Positions 24,888 to 33,587 of a stretch of 64,000 nucleotides of DNA are shown here, one piece after another. The notes under the pieces were generated by a model. The model was given only the letters and a program-made list of their open reading frames with translations, ran no database searches and was not told the origin of the DNA. The stretch comes from a virus. The stretch covers positions 1 through 64,000 of the IMG/VR virus record IMGVR_UViG_3300033979_000663. One strand, given 5' to 3'. Made by a program: the position numbers and the translations under genes. Each line of letters starts with the position of its first letter. Position 1 is the first letter of the stretch.

Positions 24888-25322
24888 TTAAATTAGTTCC
24901 TCAACTTCATTAACTAAAACCATTCCAAAACCAGCTAATTCAGCCGGACTCATCCAAACTTGAGACTGGTAATTTGGGTCTAGTTGTGTCTTTTGTAATA
25001 AAACAATCAACTTGTTATAACTATCTTCTGACAAAACATTATCACCACCTTTTAAAACACCTAAATAAGCGATTATATTAGAGATATTTCCCTGATTAAA
25101 TGCTTCCAAGACTCTGCTATAAGTGAGGGTTTCAGAAATCTTAAAAGCTTCTTCTTTCGTAACCACAGCTAACACTTGTTGCAGAGTAGGTAACACAGCT
25201 ATTTGTTGCTGTGGCTCAGGATTGTTAACTAATACCTTATCATTAAGTTTGCCTGTAAGTTCCCTAGCAGATAATTTAGGGAACTTTTTAATTTGAGTAA
25301 GCAACCATTGTTGTTTGTTCAT
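24888..25322 (-). CDS. hypothetical protein behind tail-fibre-like genes
   Basis: 144 residues, helical, with a conserved-looking C-terminus (YQSQVWMSPAELAGFGMVLV). It lies three bases after the fibre-like gene at 25325-26113 on the same strand and is probably co-transcribed. Small genes here are often fibre chaperones, but nothing in the sequence proves it. Confidence 0.5.
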   Translation of the reverse strand: MNKQQWLLTQIKKFPKLSARELTGKLNDKVLVNNPEPQQQIAVLPTLQQVLAVVTKEEAFKISETLTYSRVLEAFNQGNISNIIAYLGVLKGGDNVLSEDSYNKLIVLLQKTQLDPNYQSQVWMSPAELAGFGMVLVNEVEELI

Positions 25323-25324
25323 AA

Positions 25325-26113
25325 TTATACAATTGCTGTGTTGTAGGCATCAATAAGAGCGGTTACGCGGGTGTCTAGCAGGGCGAGATCCAGGGATTCG
25401 CCAATAGAGTAGAAGGCTATGCGAGCGTTAACAAAGCTGTCAACGGCTGTAAATCTTTGAGCAAAAACAACAACGGTGCGAGTGGATGTTGCAAATTGAG
25501 ATACGTTTGCAAAACTTGATATAGAACCTCCAGACCTGACTAATGCAGTTGAGCCGTCGCTGCGGGAAACTCCCTTAAATCCAGTTGTGTTGCCTTGCCC
25601 TGCAACAGTTAGTACGTTAGACAAATTGCTTACATAGGCAAGTATATTATTGGTACTATTCATGCCAAGCCCTGTATATCCACTTTCGCCTCCACCAATG
25701 TAGTAACGTGATCCGCTAATACTATTACCAGTAGACACATACACTGATTGATGTCTGCTATTTTGCGGATCACTTGCGTTCTGCCGATTGCTATCCAAAT
25801 ACTTCGTACTCCCATCTCCCGCCAGCCCGCTCCTTCTGTTGTAATCGCCAGCTACAAAGTTAAAATTAGTTGGAGCAGTACCAACAAGCGGAACTAAAGC
25901 ACCAGCCAGCGTTCTAGCTCCTGCCAAGATGCAAGATGTCTTAATTGCACTCCAAATACCATCTACCTTACACCCAATTACAAAGTTATTAATAGCACTT
26001 TTGACACCTTCTTCAAGAGCCGCATTGTCAGCAGCTTCGACTCTTGTTATATAAGCTTGTGCATCAGTGTCAAACTTCCTACCCAGCACCACTATTCTAG
26101 TAGAATTTCTCAT
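25325..26113 (-). CDS. putative tail-fibre / receptor-binding structural protein
   Basis: 262 residues, rich in S, T, N, G and Y. The N-terminal ~55 residues look like an attachment helix. The body resembles a concanavalin/LamG-type beta-sandwich found in phage fibres (GAGARTLAGALVPLVG-type opening, GDYNRRSGLAGDGSTKYLDS, RHQSVYVSTGNSISGSRYYI). Its start overlaps the end of the upstream fibre-like gene by four bases. Host binding is inferred. Confidence 0.6.
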   Translation of the reverse strand: MRNSTRIVVLGRKFDTDAQAYITRVEAADNAALEEGVKSAINNFVIGCKVDGIWSAIKTSCILAGARTLAGALVPLVGTAPTNFNFVAGDYNRRSGLAGDGSTKYLDSNRQNASDPQNSRHQSVYVSTGNSISGSRYYIGGGESGYTGLGMNSTNNILAYVSNLSNVLTVAGQGNTTGFKGVSRSDGSTALVRSGGSISSFANVSQFATSTRTVVVFAQRFTAVDSFVNARIAFYSIGESLDLALLDTRVTALIDAYNTAIV

Positions 26114-26724
26114 GGTGCAAAACTCCTAGCCCGGATAGTTCCTGTTTCACTATTTGCCGCAGGAGTGAAAGCACTGTTAGTAACTAGATACCCCCACAAG
26201 CTGGTGCTGCTTAATATAAACAGTTGATTTAAGTCCCTGACAACACCAACAACCTTGCCTCCTCCTTGAGCTAGACTTACTGACACATTAAAACCCACAG
26301 GGTCTAAAACAGGGTCAGAGCCAATTGTCCAAATACTATTATCTGCAATATTTGTAGGTGCTGTAGGGTATAAATAAACCCTGAAAGAAGACATACCTGA
26401 TGGTACAGCAGATAGATTAAGGGATATTTCAAAATAAGAAAGAAAAATTCCTTTACCTGCCTGACCTATATTTTGAAGTTCAAACAGCCCCCCATAAACG
26501 TCAAAATTTGGTGCAGTAGCTGTGTAGGCTGTAGTATTAGCTGCCCTGGTAATAGTTGCAGTAGACAAGTACGCTAGTCCTTGAGGTGCAGTAGCCATGC
26601 TTACAGGCTGAGTTACACCACTACCATCTACTAATAATCTACCATCAGAATTAACTAAAATACTTCTAGGCTGACCATTTGGTGTAACGCCAGAAATCAA
26701 ATTATAATTGAAAATTTGCTGCAT
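26110..26724 (-). CDS. putative tail-fibre-associated beta protein
   Basis: 204 residues, beta-rich (T, S, A, P, N). It opens MQQIFNYNLISGVTPNGQPR and carries RSILVNSDGRLLVDGSGV, a pattern common in phage and baseplate/fibre proteins. ATGA-coupled to the following fibre-like gene, so the two probably form one host-recognition unit. Confidence 0.55.
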   Translation of the reverse strand: MQQIFNYNLISGVTPNGQPRSILVNSDGRLLVDGSGVTQPVSMATAPQGLAYLSTATITRAANTTAYTATAPNFDVYGGLFELQNIGQAGKGIFLSYFEISLNLSAVPSGMSSFRVYLYPTAPTNIADNSIWTIGSDPVLDPVGFNVSVSLAQGGGKVVGVVRDLNQLFILSSTSLWGYLVTNSAFTPAANSETGTIRARSFAP

Positions 26725-26815
26725 ATTAATTGATATTTAAAATTACTAACACCAGTAACAATATCTGTCAGTCCAACATAATTATTCTATAGCAGAATCT
26801 ACTGCTATGCAACTA

Positions 26816-27172
26816 TTACCTTGCAATTTCCACAGGAATATATTTCTCATCCTTGTAGGAGAAAACCTTATCAGGTCGAGATTTTAACCTCATCCCAGAT
26901 TTTAGTTGCTCTACAATTTCTTCTGTCGCATCTGCTTTTAGAGTAGGCAGGTATAGCAGTAGGTACGAGTGACCAATAATAGAACAACTGCTATCAGAAA
27001 TGAGGGTGATTTTGTCAGCGAATAAACCAAGGAAAGTATCGTTACTTTTATTGCACAGCTTTCTGACTGCGCCCATTTTTCTGGAAAACTGGACTTGGAC
27101 AAAGACCACATCTGTACCCACGTTGTTATAAAGTACGTTGCCTAAGCTGGTAGGCAAGAATGAAATTTGCAT
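26816..27172 (-). CDS. hypothetical protein
   Basis: 118 residues, mixed strand and helix, with no recognised motif. It stands alone, 91 bases upstream of the fibre-like pair on the same strand. The opening reads MQISFLPTSLGNVLYNNVGT. It may be the first gene of that unit. Confidence 0.5.
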   Translation of the reverse strand: MQISFLPTSLGNVLYNNVGTDVVFVQVQFSRKMGAVRKLCNKSNDTFLGLFADKITLISDSSCSIIGHSYLLLYLPTLKADATEEIVEQLKSGMRLKSRPDKVFSYKDEKYIPVEIAR

Positions 27173-27287
27173 ATTTCTGTTGTTGAAAAACTTGAATTGG
27201 ACTTAAAACAACTCTATCTATAACACTATTGAATTATTTAAAGCAAGTCCATTACAATGGTTTTTTACCGTATATCAACATCCAACC

Positions 27288-27479
27288 ATGAGAGCATCAA
27301 CAGCAGTCGGCGTAAGTCCAGAAATTAAAACAGCATTACAAAAAACATCAGTTGAGGTCAGGCTAACAGTTAAGGAAACTATTTATATGGGCGTGAAGGC
27401 GATCGCGCTGCTGAGTGATGAACAAAAAGAAGCATTAGCAAATGAAGTCCATAAGTTACAGATGGCCGGAGATATTTAA
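27288..27479 (+). CDS. small helical protein, RHH-like layout
   Basis: 63 residues: TSVEVRLTVKETIYMGVKAI then LSDEQKEALANEVHKL. A short strand followed by two helices suits a ribbon-helix-helix regulator, but the match is loose. A strong terminator follows immediately, supporting an independent one-gene transcript. Confidence 0.5.
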   Translation: MRASTAVGVSPEIKTALQKTSVEVRLTVKETIYMGVKAIALLSDEQKEALANEVHKLQMAGDI

Positions 27480-27497
27480 TATTAGTTTTGCAAAAGA

Positions 27498-27527
27498 AAA
27501 AGCCCTGGATAATTCCGGGGCTTTTTT
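27498..27527 (+). terminator. intrinsic terminator
   Basis: AAAGCCC...GGGGCTTTTTT stem-loop with a T-run, 20 bases after the small gene. Confidence 0.85.
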
Positions 27528-27529
27528 GT

Positions 27530-27546
27530 ATGTTCGAGTCGAATAT
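27530..27546. repeat. 17-bp palindromic element copy
   Basis: ATGTTCGAGTCGAATAT, directly downstream of a terminator and at the 3' edge of minus-strand coding remnants. Confidence 0.8.
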
Positions 27547-28035
27547 TTATTACTCAGGTAAAGGTTGAACTCTCCATCCGTCAAACCAATCTGGATTCTT
27601 AGTGGCAAAATCTAGATCAGACTTATACTTTTCGTCATTCAAGAAATATGCTTTATTCGCCATCCCCAATGAATCCAAATTATCTTCATCCTTTAGCCTC
27701 AAACACTCCCTTGGTGTAGTCCAGTTCTGTCAACCCTCGATGCATGGGGATACAACCAATGGTATAGGAAAAGCCTTTGAACTTGTTATTAATAAAGACT
27801 TCTCTTTGCGCCAAGGTAACGGGTATCTGGCATTCATCCCCGTAATGCCCCTACAAGCCGCAATCAAGGCTAAAGGTACTTTGGATTTGGTCTATGTTTG
27901 CGACAGTAACCAGTTTTACTCCTGGTTTGGGTTTTCACCCCTTGTTTTTTACAGGTCGGACAAAGCTTATATTTCTTGTCCTTCCAGGTTCTTACTTTTT
28001 TGGTTCACCTCTACTGCATATCACTTGATGCAGAA
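27547..28035 (-). pseudogene. decayed minus-strand coding sequence
   Basis: Several minus frames hold plausible but disconnected protein pieces. Downstream, NLDSLGMANKAYFLNDEKYK leads to a stop next to the palindrome. In the middle is EVFINNKFKGFSYTIGCIPM. Upstream is a zinc-like KLCPTCKKQGVKT with GYCRKH. Stops and frame changes separate them. It looks like one gene of about 160 residues broken by at least two frameshifts. The plus-strand frame 27602-28045 is probably its shadow. Confidence 0.4.
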
Positions 28036-28291
28036 ACGGGACTAAAGCAAATGCTGTTTCTTCTGTCAGCGCGTCCAGTACCACAATTAGTTTTACTGCT
28101 TCGTCATCCATGCCCTGATTCCACATCGGTTTCTCGAAATAGCAGCTTGCACAATAGGCGATCGCAAACCCTAGCGTATCTTTACCGACTTTATCGAGTG
28201 TGCTACCAAATTCCTGTTCAATCTTTTCTAGGATTTCGTGGTCAGGGTAGTCTTCGGGAACTGATACGTAATATCCGATTGGTTTAGTCAT
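27992..28291 (-). CDS. hypothetical accessory protein
   Basis: 99 residues starting MTKPIGYYVSVPEDYPDHEI; helical, acidic in the first half. It is second in a minus-strand run of small genes (28806 to 27992) with spacing of one base to the upstream gene. No motif beyond a CASCYF cysteine pair. Function unknown. Confidence 0.5.
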   Translation of the reverse strand: MTKPIGYYVSVPEDYPDHEILEKIEQEFGSTLDKVGKDTLGFAIAYCASCYFEKPMWNQGMDDEAVKLIVVLDALTEETAFALVPFLHQVICSRGEPKK

Positions 28292-28292
28292 T

Positions 28293-28571
28293 TTAGTCCC
28301 TCTTTTTTTTCCACCTCTGGGATTTCTGTTCTGCTTTTTTGTTGATTTTTTCCAAAATACTCTTTACCTTCTCGCCTTCTTCTCTCGTAGGTATTCCATT
28401 AACTCTAAAAATTACAACCCATCTAGCACCGCTTCCATCAGTTCCCCAGAGTTCCCATTTTTCAGAAATATAGGGTTTTATCTGAGTGTCATACAGATCC
28501 CATATACTATCCCCGTCATGAACCCCAAATGCTATTTTGCAATCAGACCAAGGCACGTCATTTTTAATCAT
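28293..28571 (-). CDS. hypothetical accessory protein
   Basis: 92 residues, opening with VPWSDCKIAFGVHDGDSIWD; mixed strands then a lysine-rich coiled C-terminus. One base before the following gene. Unknown family. Confidence 0.5.
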   Translation of the reverse strand: MIKNDVPWSDCKIAFGVHDGDSIWDLYDTQIKPYISEKWELWGTDGSGARWVVIFRVNGIPTREEGEKVKSILEKINKKAEQKSQRWKKKRD

Positions 28572-28611
28572 GTTGTTTCTGGTGTGTGTTGTGAGGCAAT
28601 TTGTGCGATCG

Positions 28612-28806
28612 CTATTTACCGCGATGATTTGTTCCGTTAAATAGCTTGTTAAATTCTGCTATATTCTCTGGCTTGATGGAGTACAGGATCTCGTTAACAG
28701 CCTCGTCTGCCTCCTCAAACTCTTGACTATCGCAGTGAAAGGATTCTCTGCGATCGAGGGCTTTCTTTACCTTTGCCACTATCTCTTGAACTGATGTATA
28801 GGTCAT
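28612..28806 (-). CDS. small helical protein
   Basis: 64 residues, helical and charged (MTYTSVQEIVAKVKKALDRR). First gene of a minus-strand group. No recognised motif. Confidence 0.45.
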   Translation of the reverse strand: MTYTSVQEIVAKVKKALDRRESFHCDSQEFEEADEAVNEILYSIKPENIAEFNKLFNGTNHRGK

Positions 28807-28910
28807 TGTTTTACTCCGTTGGATGCAATCATCTTACTACCGTTTACTACCGTTTGACAATAAGTAATTACATATTAATTTTATACGCCCTGCTTTTAAC
28901 ATACACTTTC

Positions 28911-28927
28911 ATAATCGAGTCGAACAT
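28911..28927. repeat. 17-bp palindromic element copy
   Basis: ATAATCGAGTCGAACAT, in the non-coding stretch upstream of minus-strand small genes and next to a MITE-like repeat. Confidence 0.8.
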
Positions 28928-28939
28928 TACGGCAGAATC

Positions 28940-29092
28940 AGGGTTTTGAGTCCGTTTCTACTATCAGAGCTATTGGCTCTGTAAAAGGGGGGAAGATTTT
29001 AACCAAAGAGGAAAATTTCTCCCTCCTGGTAAAAGAAAAAATTGGTTTAATTGGAATCTATCTGCTCTGATAGTAGAAACGCTTCAAAACCC
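28940..29092. mobile_element. MITE-like element with ~30-bp terminal inverted repeats
   Basis: GTTTCTACTATCAGAGC (28954-28970) is repeated inverted as GCTCTGATAGTAGAAAC (29063-29079). Outside it AGGGTTTTGA pairs with TCAAAACCCT. The 92-bp centre has no reading frame. The length near 153 bp and the long near-perfect ends fit a miniature inverted-repeat element; target duplications are not clear. Confidence 0.55.
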
Positions 29093-29165
29093 TTGTTTTG
29101 ACTGGGTTCTAGGTACTTAGGTATTTTGGCTTGACTTAGTTATAAAAATGCTTTAAGATTTTGAC

Positions 29166-29195
29166 AAATAAAAAACCCCAGACGTGAATCCGGGG
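29166..29195 (-). terminator. minus-strand intrinsic terminator
   Basis: On the minus strand CCCCGGA pairs with TCTGGGG around a 6-nt loop and runs into TTTTTT. It stops transcription coming from the right, just upstream of a plus-strand gene. Confidence 0.6.
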
Positions 29196-29223
29196 CAGTT
29201 AATATAGAAATAAAACCTTTAAT

Positions 29224-30075
29224 ATGCAAACAATAACAGAAAAACTCCTGATTAGTCAACCCCAAAAGAACGAAAAGTTTAAAAAGATTGAAGATTACGT
29301 CAAAAACCTGCGTGATGAACAGATCCTAAGCCACATGGGCATGGCGAACTATTACCTTGTTTGCATCTTCACCCAGTACGAACTCTTTGATAAAGAGACA
29401 AGGGATTTTTGGGACTTGAGAGGCTTGCTGAATAATGACAACATCCAAGCAAAGATAAACCTGGAAAAGAGTTCAGAGTATATCAAAGAGCATTGGGCTG
29501 GTTCATTTTTCTCTGTTCCCAAGATAAGAGAATACAGAGATTGGCTGCGATCGCTTGGTTTGTATCAATATCCTGACCAACCAACAGGAGCTAGAAACGG
29601 CGGTAAAGAGCAGACAGTGTACGAACCACCACTAATGGAAAAGGTTGATATTATTGGACTGGTTTATCTGTTCAAGGTCTGCCAGAACGAATTTAACGAT
29701 CGCTACCCCACTGGACAAAGAACCTTGCGTTACAGCAAGGGTAAGACCATGCCTAGCATAATTCCTAATCATGGTGGGTATTTCGTTCAGAAATTGTATG
29801 ATGAATTAAACTTCTACTTTGCTGAAGCGGTAGAGGAAGATGAGCAGCTAACAGAAGTCTACAGAGAGCATTACGAAATCGAAGATCCATCGGAGCATGA
29901 CTATCTTGGAGATAGAAGACTTCCTTTGTATGTCAAAATCGCTGAACCTTTGGTGGTGGCAATGTATGAGTACGGAAGAAGATCGTTCCGTAAAGTCAAG
30001 AAATTCGTTGTGGAGTTACGGGAAGATTTATTTGGTGGCTATGCAGACGATCAAATCGAAGCAATTCCTTACTAA
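29224..30075 (+). CDS. hypothetical protein, mainly helical
   Basis: 283 residues, rich in aromatic and charged residues, with many Y, E, D and R (KIEDYVKNLRDEQILSHMGM; YVKIAEPLVVAMYEYGRRSF). No catalytic motif could be recognised. It is a monocistronic gene bounded by a minus-strand terminator upstream and a palindromic element downstream. It precedes a long non-coding stretch. Confidence 0.6.
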   Translation: MQTITEKLLISQPQKNEKFKKIEDYVKNLRDEQILSHMGMANYYLVCIFTQYELFDKETRDFWDLRGLLNNDNIQAKINLEKSSEYIKEHWAGSFFSVPKIREYRDWLRSLGLYQYPDQPTGARNGGKEQTVYEPPLMEKVDIIGLVYLFKVCQNEFNDRYPTGQRTLRYSKGKTMPSIIPNHGGYFVQKLYDELNFYFAEAVEEDEQLTEVYREHYEIEDPSEHDYLGDRRLPLYVKIAEPLVVAMYEYGRRSFRKVKKFVVELREDLFGGYADDQIEAIPY

Positions 30076-30081
30076 ATTCAA

Positions 30082-30098
30082 ATGTTCGACTCGATTAT
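30082..30098. repeat. 17-bp palindromic element copy
   Basis: ATGTTCGACTCGATTAT, seven bases after the stop codon. Confidence 0.8.
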
Positions 30099-30109
30099 TT
30101 CGGGCGAGT

Positions 30110-30575
30110 AAGTAGTAATTGTTAAATATCAAACATGGCGTGACACCATGATTCAATCACGGTAAGAGGAAATTAGCTAGTTAACCATTTGCTAACTTTC
30201 GTTAACTAACGATCTACTTTACCCATGGCATACATACCACTGGTGAAAAGCGGTCGAATTTCACCGGATGTTATGATATATTTTACCTATAGCTTGTAAG
30301 CTATTTAGAATTAAGAGTACCTGGAGAAATACCATCTTGGCAAACTATTCCTCTGTAAATCAAGATAGTCACTGCGTCAAGAAAATATAATACTCTTAAT
30401 TCAGTTTGCTTCTTTGTGCGAGAACCAAGCACGGCAAACACTTATTAAGTGCGCGAGGAATTTATCTTCGTGCATTGGTTGATACGCCTTGGTTGAAAGA
30501 AAAAAATCTCAACTTATGTATTTGTTAGCATTAGTTAGCAAAAAAGTATCGGTTGAGTCTAATTTGCTTTACTTT
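30110..30575. other. long gene-free stretch, possible structured RNA or regulatory region
   Basis: About 470 bases without a credible gene. GAATTAAGAGTA (30310-30321) is repeated inverted as TACTCTTAATTC near 30392-30403, which would close a hairpin of about 94 nt. GTTAAC/GTTAGC motifs are repeated at both ends. It could hold a small RNA, but no terminator with a T-run was seen. Confidence 0.4.
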
Positions 30576-30576
30576 G

Positions 30577-30605
30577 TTGACACTATCTATAATTTGGGAT
30601 ATACT
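30577..30605 (+). promoter_or_regulatory. near-consensus sigma-70 promoter
   Basis: TTGACA (30577-30582), 17-base spacer, TATACT (30600-30605). It is the clearest promoter seen in the window, 28 bases upstream of a small gene that has AAGGAGG at 30621-30627. Confidence 0.85.
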
Positions 30606-30618
30606 AAATTATAGATAG
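30584..30618. promoter_or_regulatory. 13-bp perfect inverted repeat over the promoter (operator)
   Basis: CTATCTATAATTT and AAATTATAGATAG flank a 9-base centre that contains the -10 box. This would be a repressor operator; the PadR-like protein in the same operon is a natural candidate. Confidence 0.75.
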
Positions 30619-30632
30619 CCAAGGAGGCAACG

Positions 30633-30824
30633 ATGTCTAATACATGGAGTTTGAGCTTAAAAGGATGGGCTGACAATTGTGGACATTGCAAAGATCCTGA
30701 GTCTGCATTACTTAAAGTCATCCTTGAGAAGTTGGCGGATAAGGATTTGCAAGGGCTGGCAATTATTGAGCAGCTATTAAATAAAGGCGATGATGAGTTG
30801 GCGAACTTTTTAGATCCAGAATAA
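30633..30824 (+). CDS. small acidic protein at the head of the PadR operon
   Basis: 63 residues starting MSNTWSLSLKGWADNCGHCK, then helices with many Leu and Asp. One C-x-x-C pair may bind metal. It has an excellent ribosome site (AAGGAGG, five bases from ATG) and a strong promoter with an operator. Two downstream genes follow closely. Unknown function. Confidence 0.7.
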   Translation: MSNTWSLSLKGWADNCGHCKDPESALLKVILEKLADKDLQGLAIIEQLLNKGDDELANFLDPE

Positions 30825-30831
30825 GCAGGTT

Positions 30832-31038
30832 ATGAAAGTCATAGCTTTTGATAAAGACAAATTAAAGCTAGTGGGTAAAGCTATCAATCCCCACTCCTAT
30901 ACCATAATCTCAAAACAGATTGGCAATATTACACTCTATGAATTGGTTTTCTGTTTAACGACTTATCCCGCATTGCGATCGCAATTACTAGCTGAACTCG
31001 CAAAGCATAATTGGGGTTTCCTGAAGGTCGAATTATGA
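30832..31038 (+). CDS. hypothetical protein in PadR operon
   Basis: 68 residues starting MKVIAFDKDKLKLVGKAINP. Seven bases after the previous stop. Its stop overlaps the ATG of the PadR-like gene (ATGA), so the two are coupled. Confidence 0.6.
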   Translation: MKVIAFDKDKLKLVGKAINPHSYTIISKQIGNITLYELVFCLTTYPALRSQLLAELAKHNWGFLKVEL

Positions 31039-31328
31039 AACTTTCCCCATCATCAGAATTAATATTAAGAGCGATCGCCCACCGAGAAATGTTTGGGCAA
31101 GAAATTGCCAGAACGATACAGGAGTGTTGCGATCGCAGAATTAGGGAGCAGTCCTTGTACCGTTCTCTGAAACAACTACACCAAGAAAAGTTAGTGACAA
31201 AAAGAACTGAAGTATCTAACGGTACTGTCCGTGACTACTATCGGCTAACCGAAGCAGGGACTAATGCCCTAAACAAAATTGATGAAGGGCATGAGAAATT
31301 GAAGAATTGGGAGCAAAAATATGAATAG
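31035..31328 (+). CDS. PadR-family winged-helix transcriptional regulator
   Basis: 97 residues from ATG 31035. The pattern is PadR-like: LSPSSELILRAIAHREMFGQ, EQSLYRSLKQLHQEKLVTKR (recognition helix and wing), then YYRLTEAGTNAL and a coiled C-terminus. Short PadR proteins act as dimeric repressors. It probably controls its own operon through the palindrome at 30584-30618; this link is inferred. Confidence 0.75.
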   Translation: MKLSPSSELILRAIAHREMFGQEIARTIQECCDRRIREQSLYRSLKQLHQEKLVTKRTEVSNGTVRDYYRLTEAGTNALNKIDEGHEKLKNWEQKYE

Positions 31329-31381
31329 CCCATTTCACCCAATGGCGCATCCACTCGCCACATTTAACGAAGAGTAGTTAA

Positions 31382-31420
31382 AACCCCAGGACAGGATACG
31401 TCCTGGGGTTATTTTTTTTT
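31382..31420. terminator. strong intrinsic terminator, convergent genes
   Basis: AACCCCAGGAC and GTCCTGGGGTT form a perfect 11-bp stem with a 7-nt loop, followed by A and nine T. It ends the PadR operon and faces a minus-strand gene. Confidence 0.9.
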
Positions 31421-31421
31421 G

Positions 31422-31438
31422 ATGTTCGAGTCGAATAT
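31422..31438. repeat. 17-bp palindromic element copy
   Basis: ATGTTCGAGTCGAATAT, between the terminator and the stop codon of the minus-strand gene. Confidence 0.8.
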
Positions 31439-32634
31439 CAATAATCTTCATCAACAAATTCAGTCAATTCTTGTCCATCTGAATACAGCCCAGTCGCTCC
31501 ACCAATTCTCTCTATCCACTTAGCCAGCAATCCCATATTTTCTGGTTTTGCTAAATCCCTAACTAAACTTGCTGGGTCTGCTAAGTATCTCAGGTTTTTG
31601 TATGCACTACTAGCTATAGGCTTGACCGTTCTTTCTGGTCTAGCGCGAATGTAATCTATCCCATACTGTCTGGCTCTACGCAGTATCTCCCTGCGAGATA
31701 CCACCTTGTTCCCCTGTTCCTCTAATAAATCAGCAGCTTTATCTGCTTCAATCCCAAGTTGCTTAACATCCTTGAATGCTTTATTTAACTTAGTAATTGG
31801 ATTAGCTTGCGCGATCGCTTCCCCTGCCACTTGTTTTCCTTGCACAGCAGCACTAGCACCAGCCGCTTGTAATAATTGTCTTCTGGTTAAACTCACTGAT
31901 TTAGCTATTTTTACTCCGGTTCTTGCAGCCATACCAGCTAATTTAGGCGATCGCTTCAACACAGCTTTTGCTACTTTTTGTCCCTGCTTACCGGTTGCCT
32001 TCCTAATTAATATCTTGGCGATATTCTTTTTCCGTTCTAGCGTGGCGGCGTTGTTCTTCCGTGACCATTCAGCAGCTTTTTTAATGAAGCTTTTTTGATC
32101 TTGTACTTTAGTTCTGGGCTTGACAGTTTTGGTTTTCCTTCTGACTACCTTGGGTTTAGACTTGCTTCTTGATTTTGGTTGTCCCCCACTTTGTACGACC
32201 TCAACTTTTGGTTGACCGCTAGGTGGATTTGGTTTAACTTCTACTTTTGCTGGTGGTGATAATTTGGGTTGTCGAGGGATTGCTGTCTGGATGGGAACTA
32301 TTGAATTTGGCTGAATCTCTGCTCTAGTTGGTATTAACTTAGGTTTAGCAGGTATATCGGGTTGATTTACTCTAGGTGGAGGAGACGACGCTGCCGTTAT
32401 TTGTGGAGTTTTTATTGGTGCAGTAGAACGGGACACAGGAGTATTGCGTACCTGAATACCTAAATCAGGTGGGCGAGACGCGCTACCGATTGTCGGCATT
32501 TTCTTCCTTAACGCTAAATATCCCAACCCGCCTAAAGTGGCTACGCCACCCACACCGAGAGCAATATTTAATAGTCTTTTTTTACGTTTCTTCTTGTCTT
32601 TTGCTCCTAAAGTTCTTGGCATACTCCATCCCAT
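31438..32634 (-). CDS. large basic protein with KDKKKRKK motif
   Basis: 398 residues. The N-terminus (MPRTLGAKDKKKRKKRLLNI) carries the basic half of the shared tag but lacks the A-x-F part. A hydrophobic stretch (ALGVGGVATLGGLGYLAL) follows, then a long Pro/Lys/Val-rich disordered region (60-160), then a helical Arg/Lys-rich half. It is the largest tag-related protein and lies away from the structural operon. Possibly a virion or DNA-binding protein; unknown. Confidence 0.6.
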   Translation of the reverse strand: MGWSMPRTLGAKDKKKRKKRLLNIALGVGGVATLGGLGYLALRKKMPTIGSASRPPDLGIQVRNTPVSRSTAPIKTPQITAASSPPPRVNQPDIPAKPKLIPTRAEIQPNSIVPIQTAIPRQPKLSPPAKVEVKPNPPSGQPKVEVVQSGGQPKSRSKSKPKVVRRKTKTVKPRTKVQDQKSFIKKAAEWSRKNNAATLERKKNIAKILIRKATGKQGQKVAKAVLKRSPKLAGMAARTGVKIAKSVSLTRRQLLQAAGASAAVQGKQVAGEAIAQANPITKLNKAFKDVKQLGIEADKAADLLEEQGNKVVSRREILRRARQYGIDYIRARPERTVKPIASSAYKNLRYLADPASLVRDLAKPENMGLLAKWIERIGGATGLYSDGQELTEFVDEDY

Positions 32635-32702
32635 CCCTACCTTTTAGTGATTCCCTATCTGGGGAATTAAAAATAAGACAACCATGAGCTATAAGCTTTA
32701 AT

Positions 32703-33587
32703 ATGTATTTAAGTAAGGTAAATAGGGAATTTTTGCGATCGCTGATGGGAGAACAATCAGTTTTAGTAGATAGGATAACCCCACACCACATGGGGGAGTT
32801 TCTTGTTTTCTCTTGTGAGTCAAAGCAGGATGCAGATGCAATATCAGCAGTCATCAAAAAGGATTATGAAAATCTGGTAGCGATGATTGGGAATTACCCA
32901 ATTAAAGTTGTCATTAAAGAAAAAAGAGTGGCAACAAAATACAAGATCGTTTACACTATTCCTTCACGTAAAGAAGTAAGGATAAATATGACCACAACTA
33001 CTGAATATACTTTAGAGAATTTCACCGACCCCCTCAAGGAAGCATTAGGTGGAGCATCTGATGAAGAGATTTATGCCACACCACTTTCGGCTCATACTTT
33101 AAGTGCGATCGCTGGTGATGTGGTGGCTAACAGAATGAGAAGTGCAACCACAACTGCTTCCCCTGCTCCAGTTACTCCTAAAGAAGAATCTAAATCTGAA
33201 GAAGTGCCAGTTACTAAAACTCCTGTTCAAATCCTGAAAGACTTGGGATTACCTTATCAATTAGGTAAGGTTAAAAAGCTGGTAGCTGCGGTTCGTGTTC
33301 CCACTAAGTTAACCGACAAAACCAAAGCTTCCGAACTCAAAGGAATTAAAGCTTTCCTCCAAGAAGCGTTGACAGCTTTGACCACAAAGGAGGACAAGCA
33401 AATTTATATATTGAAGGCGATCGCTGAGGAAACCAAAGCTGGTAATATCTACCTTGATTCCTTGATTCCTTGCTTCAAAGAATTAGATACGAAGGATGAA
33501 CATAAAGAAAGCCGTCGAGCTAAATTACTCGAAGCGGCTAAATCTTTTAAATCTTTATTGGGTGAAGAAGCGGTGGAGGCGGCATGA
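32703..33587 (+). CDS. hypothetical protein with two-part layout
   Basis: 294 residues. Residues 1-95 are ordered; at Met96 (MTTTTEYTLENF) a second start is possible. The second part has a Thr/Ala/Pro/Glu-rich linker (150-175) and a helical domain (LTDKTKASELKGIKAFLQEA). The stop overlaps the next gene by four bases (ATGA). No family recognised. Confidence 0.55.
   Translation: MYLSKVNREFLRSLMGEQSVLVDRITPHHMGEFLVFSCESKQDADAISAVIKKDYENLVAMIGNYPIKVVIKEKRVATKYKIVYTIPSRKEVRINMTTTTEYTLENFTDPLKEALGGASDEEIYATPLSAHTLSAIAGDVVANRMRSATTTASPAPVTPKEESKSEEVPVTKTPVQILKDLGLPYQLGKVKKLVAAVRVPTKLTDKTKASELKGIKAFLQEALTALTTKEDKQIYILKAIAEETKAGNIYLDSLIPCFKELDTKDEHKESRRAKLLEAAKSFKSLLGEEAVEAA

Noticed and set aside
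27602-28045. 147-codon plus-strand frame
   Set aside because: The minus strand shows better, though broken, protein-like segments; the plus frame is taken as a shadow of that decayed gene.
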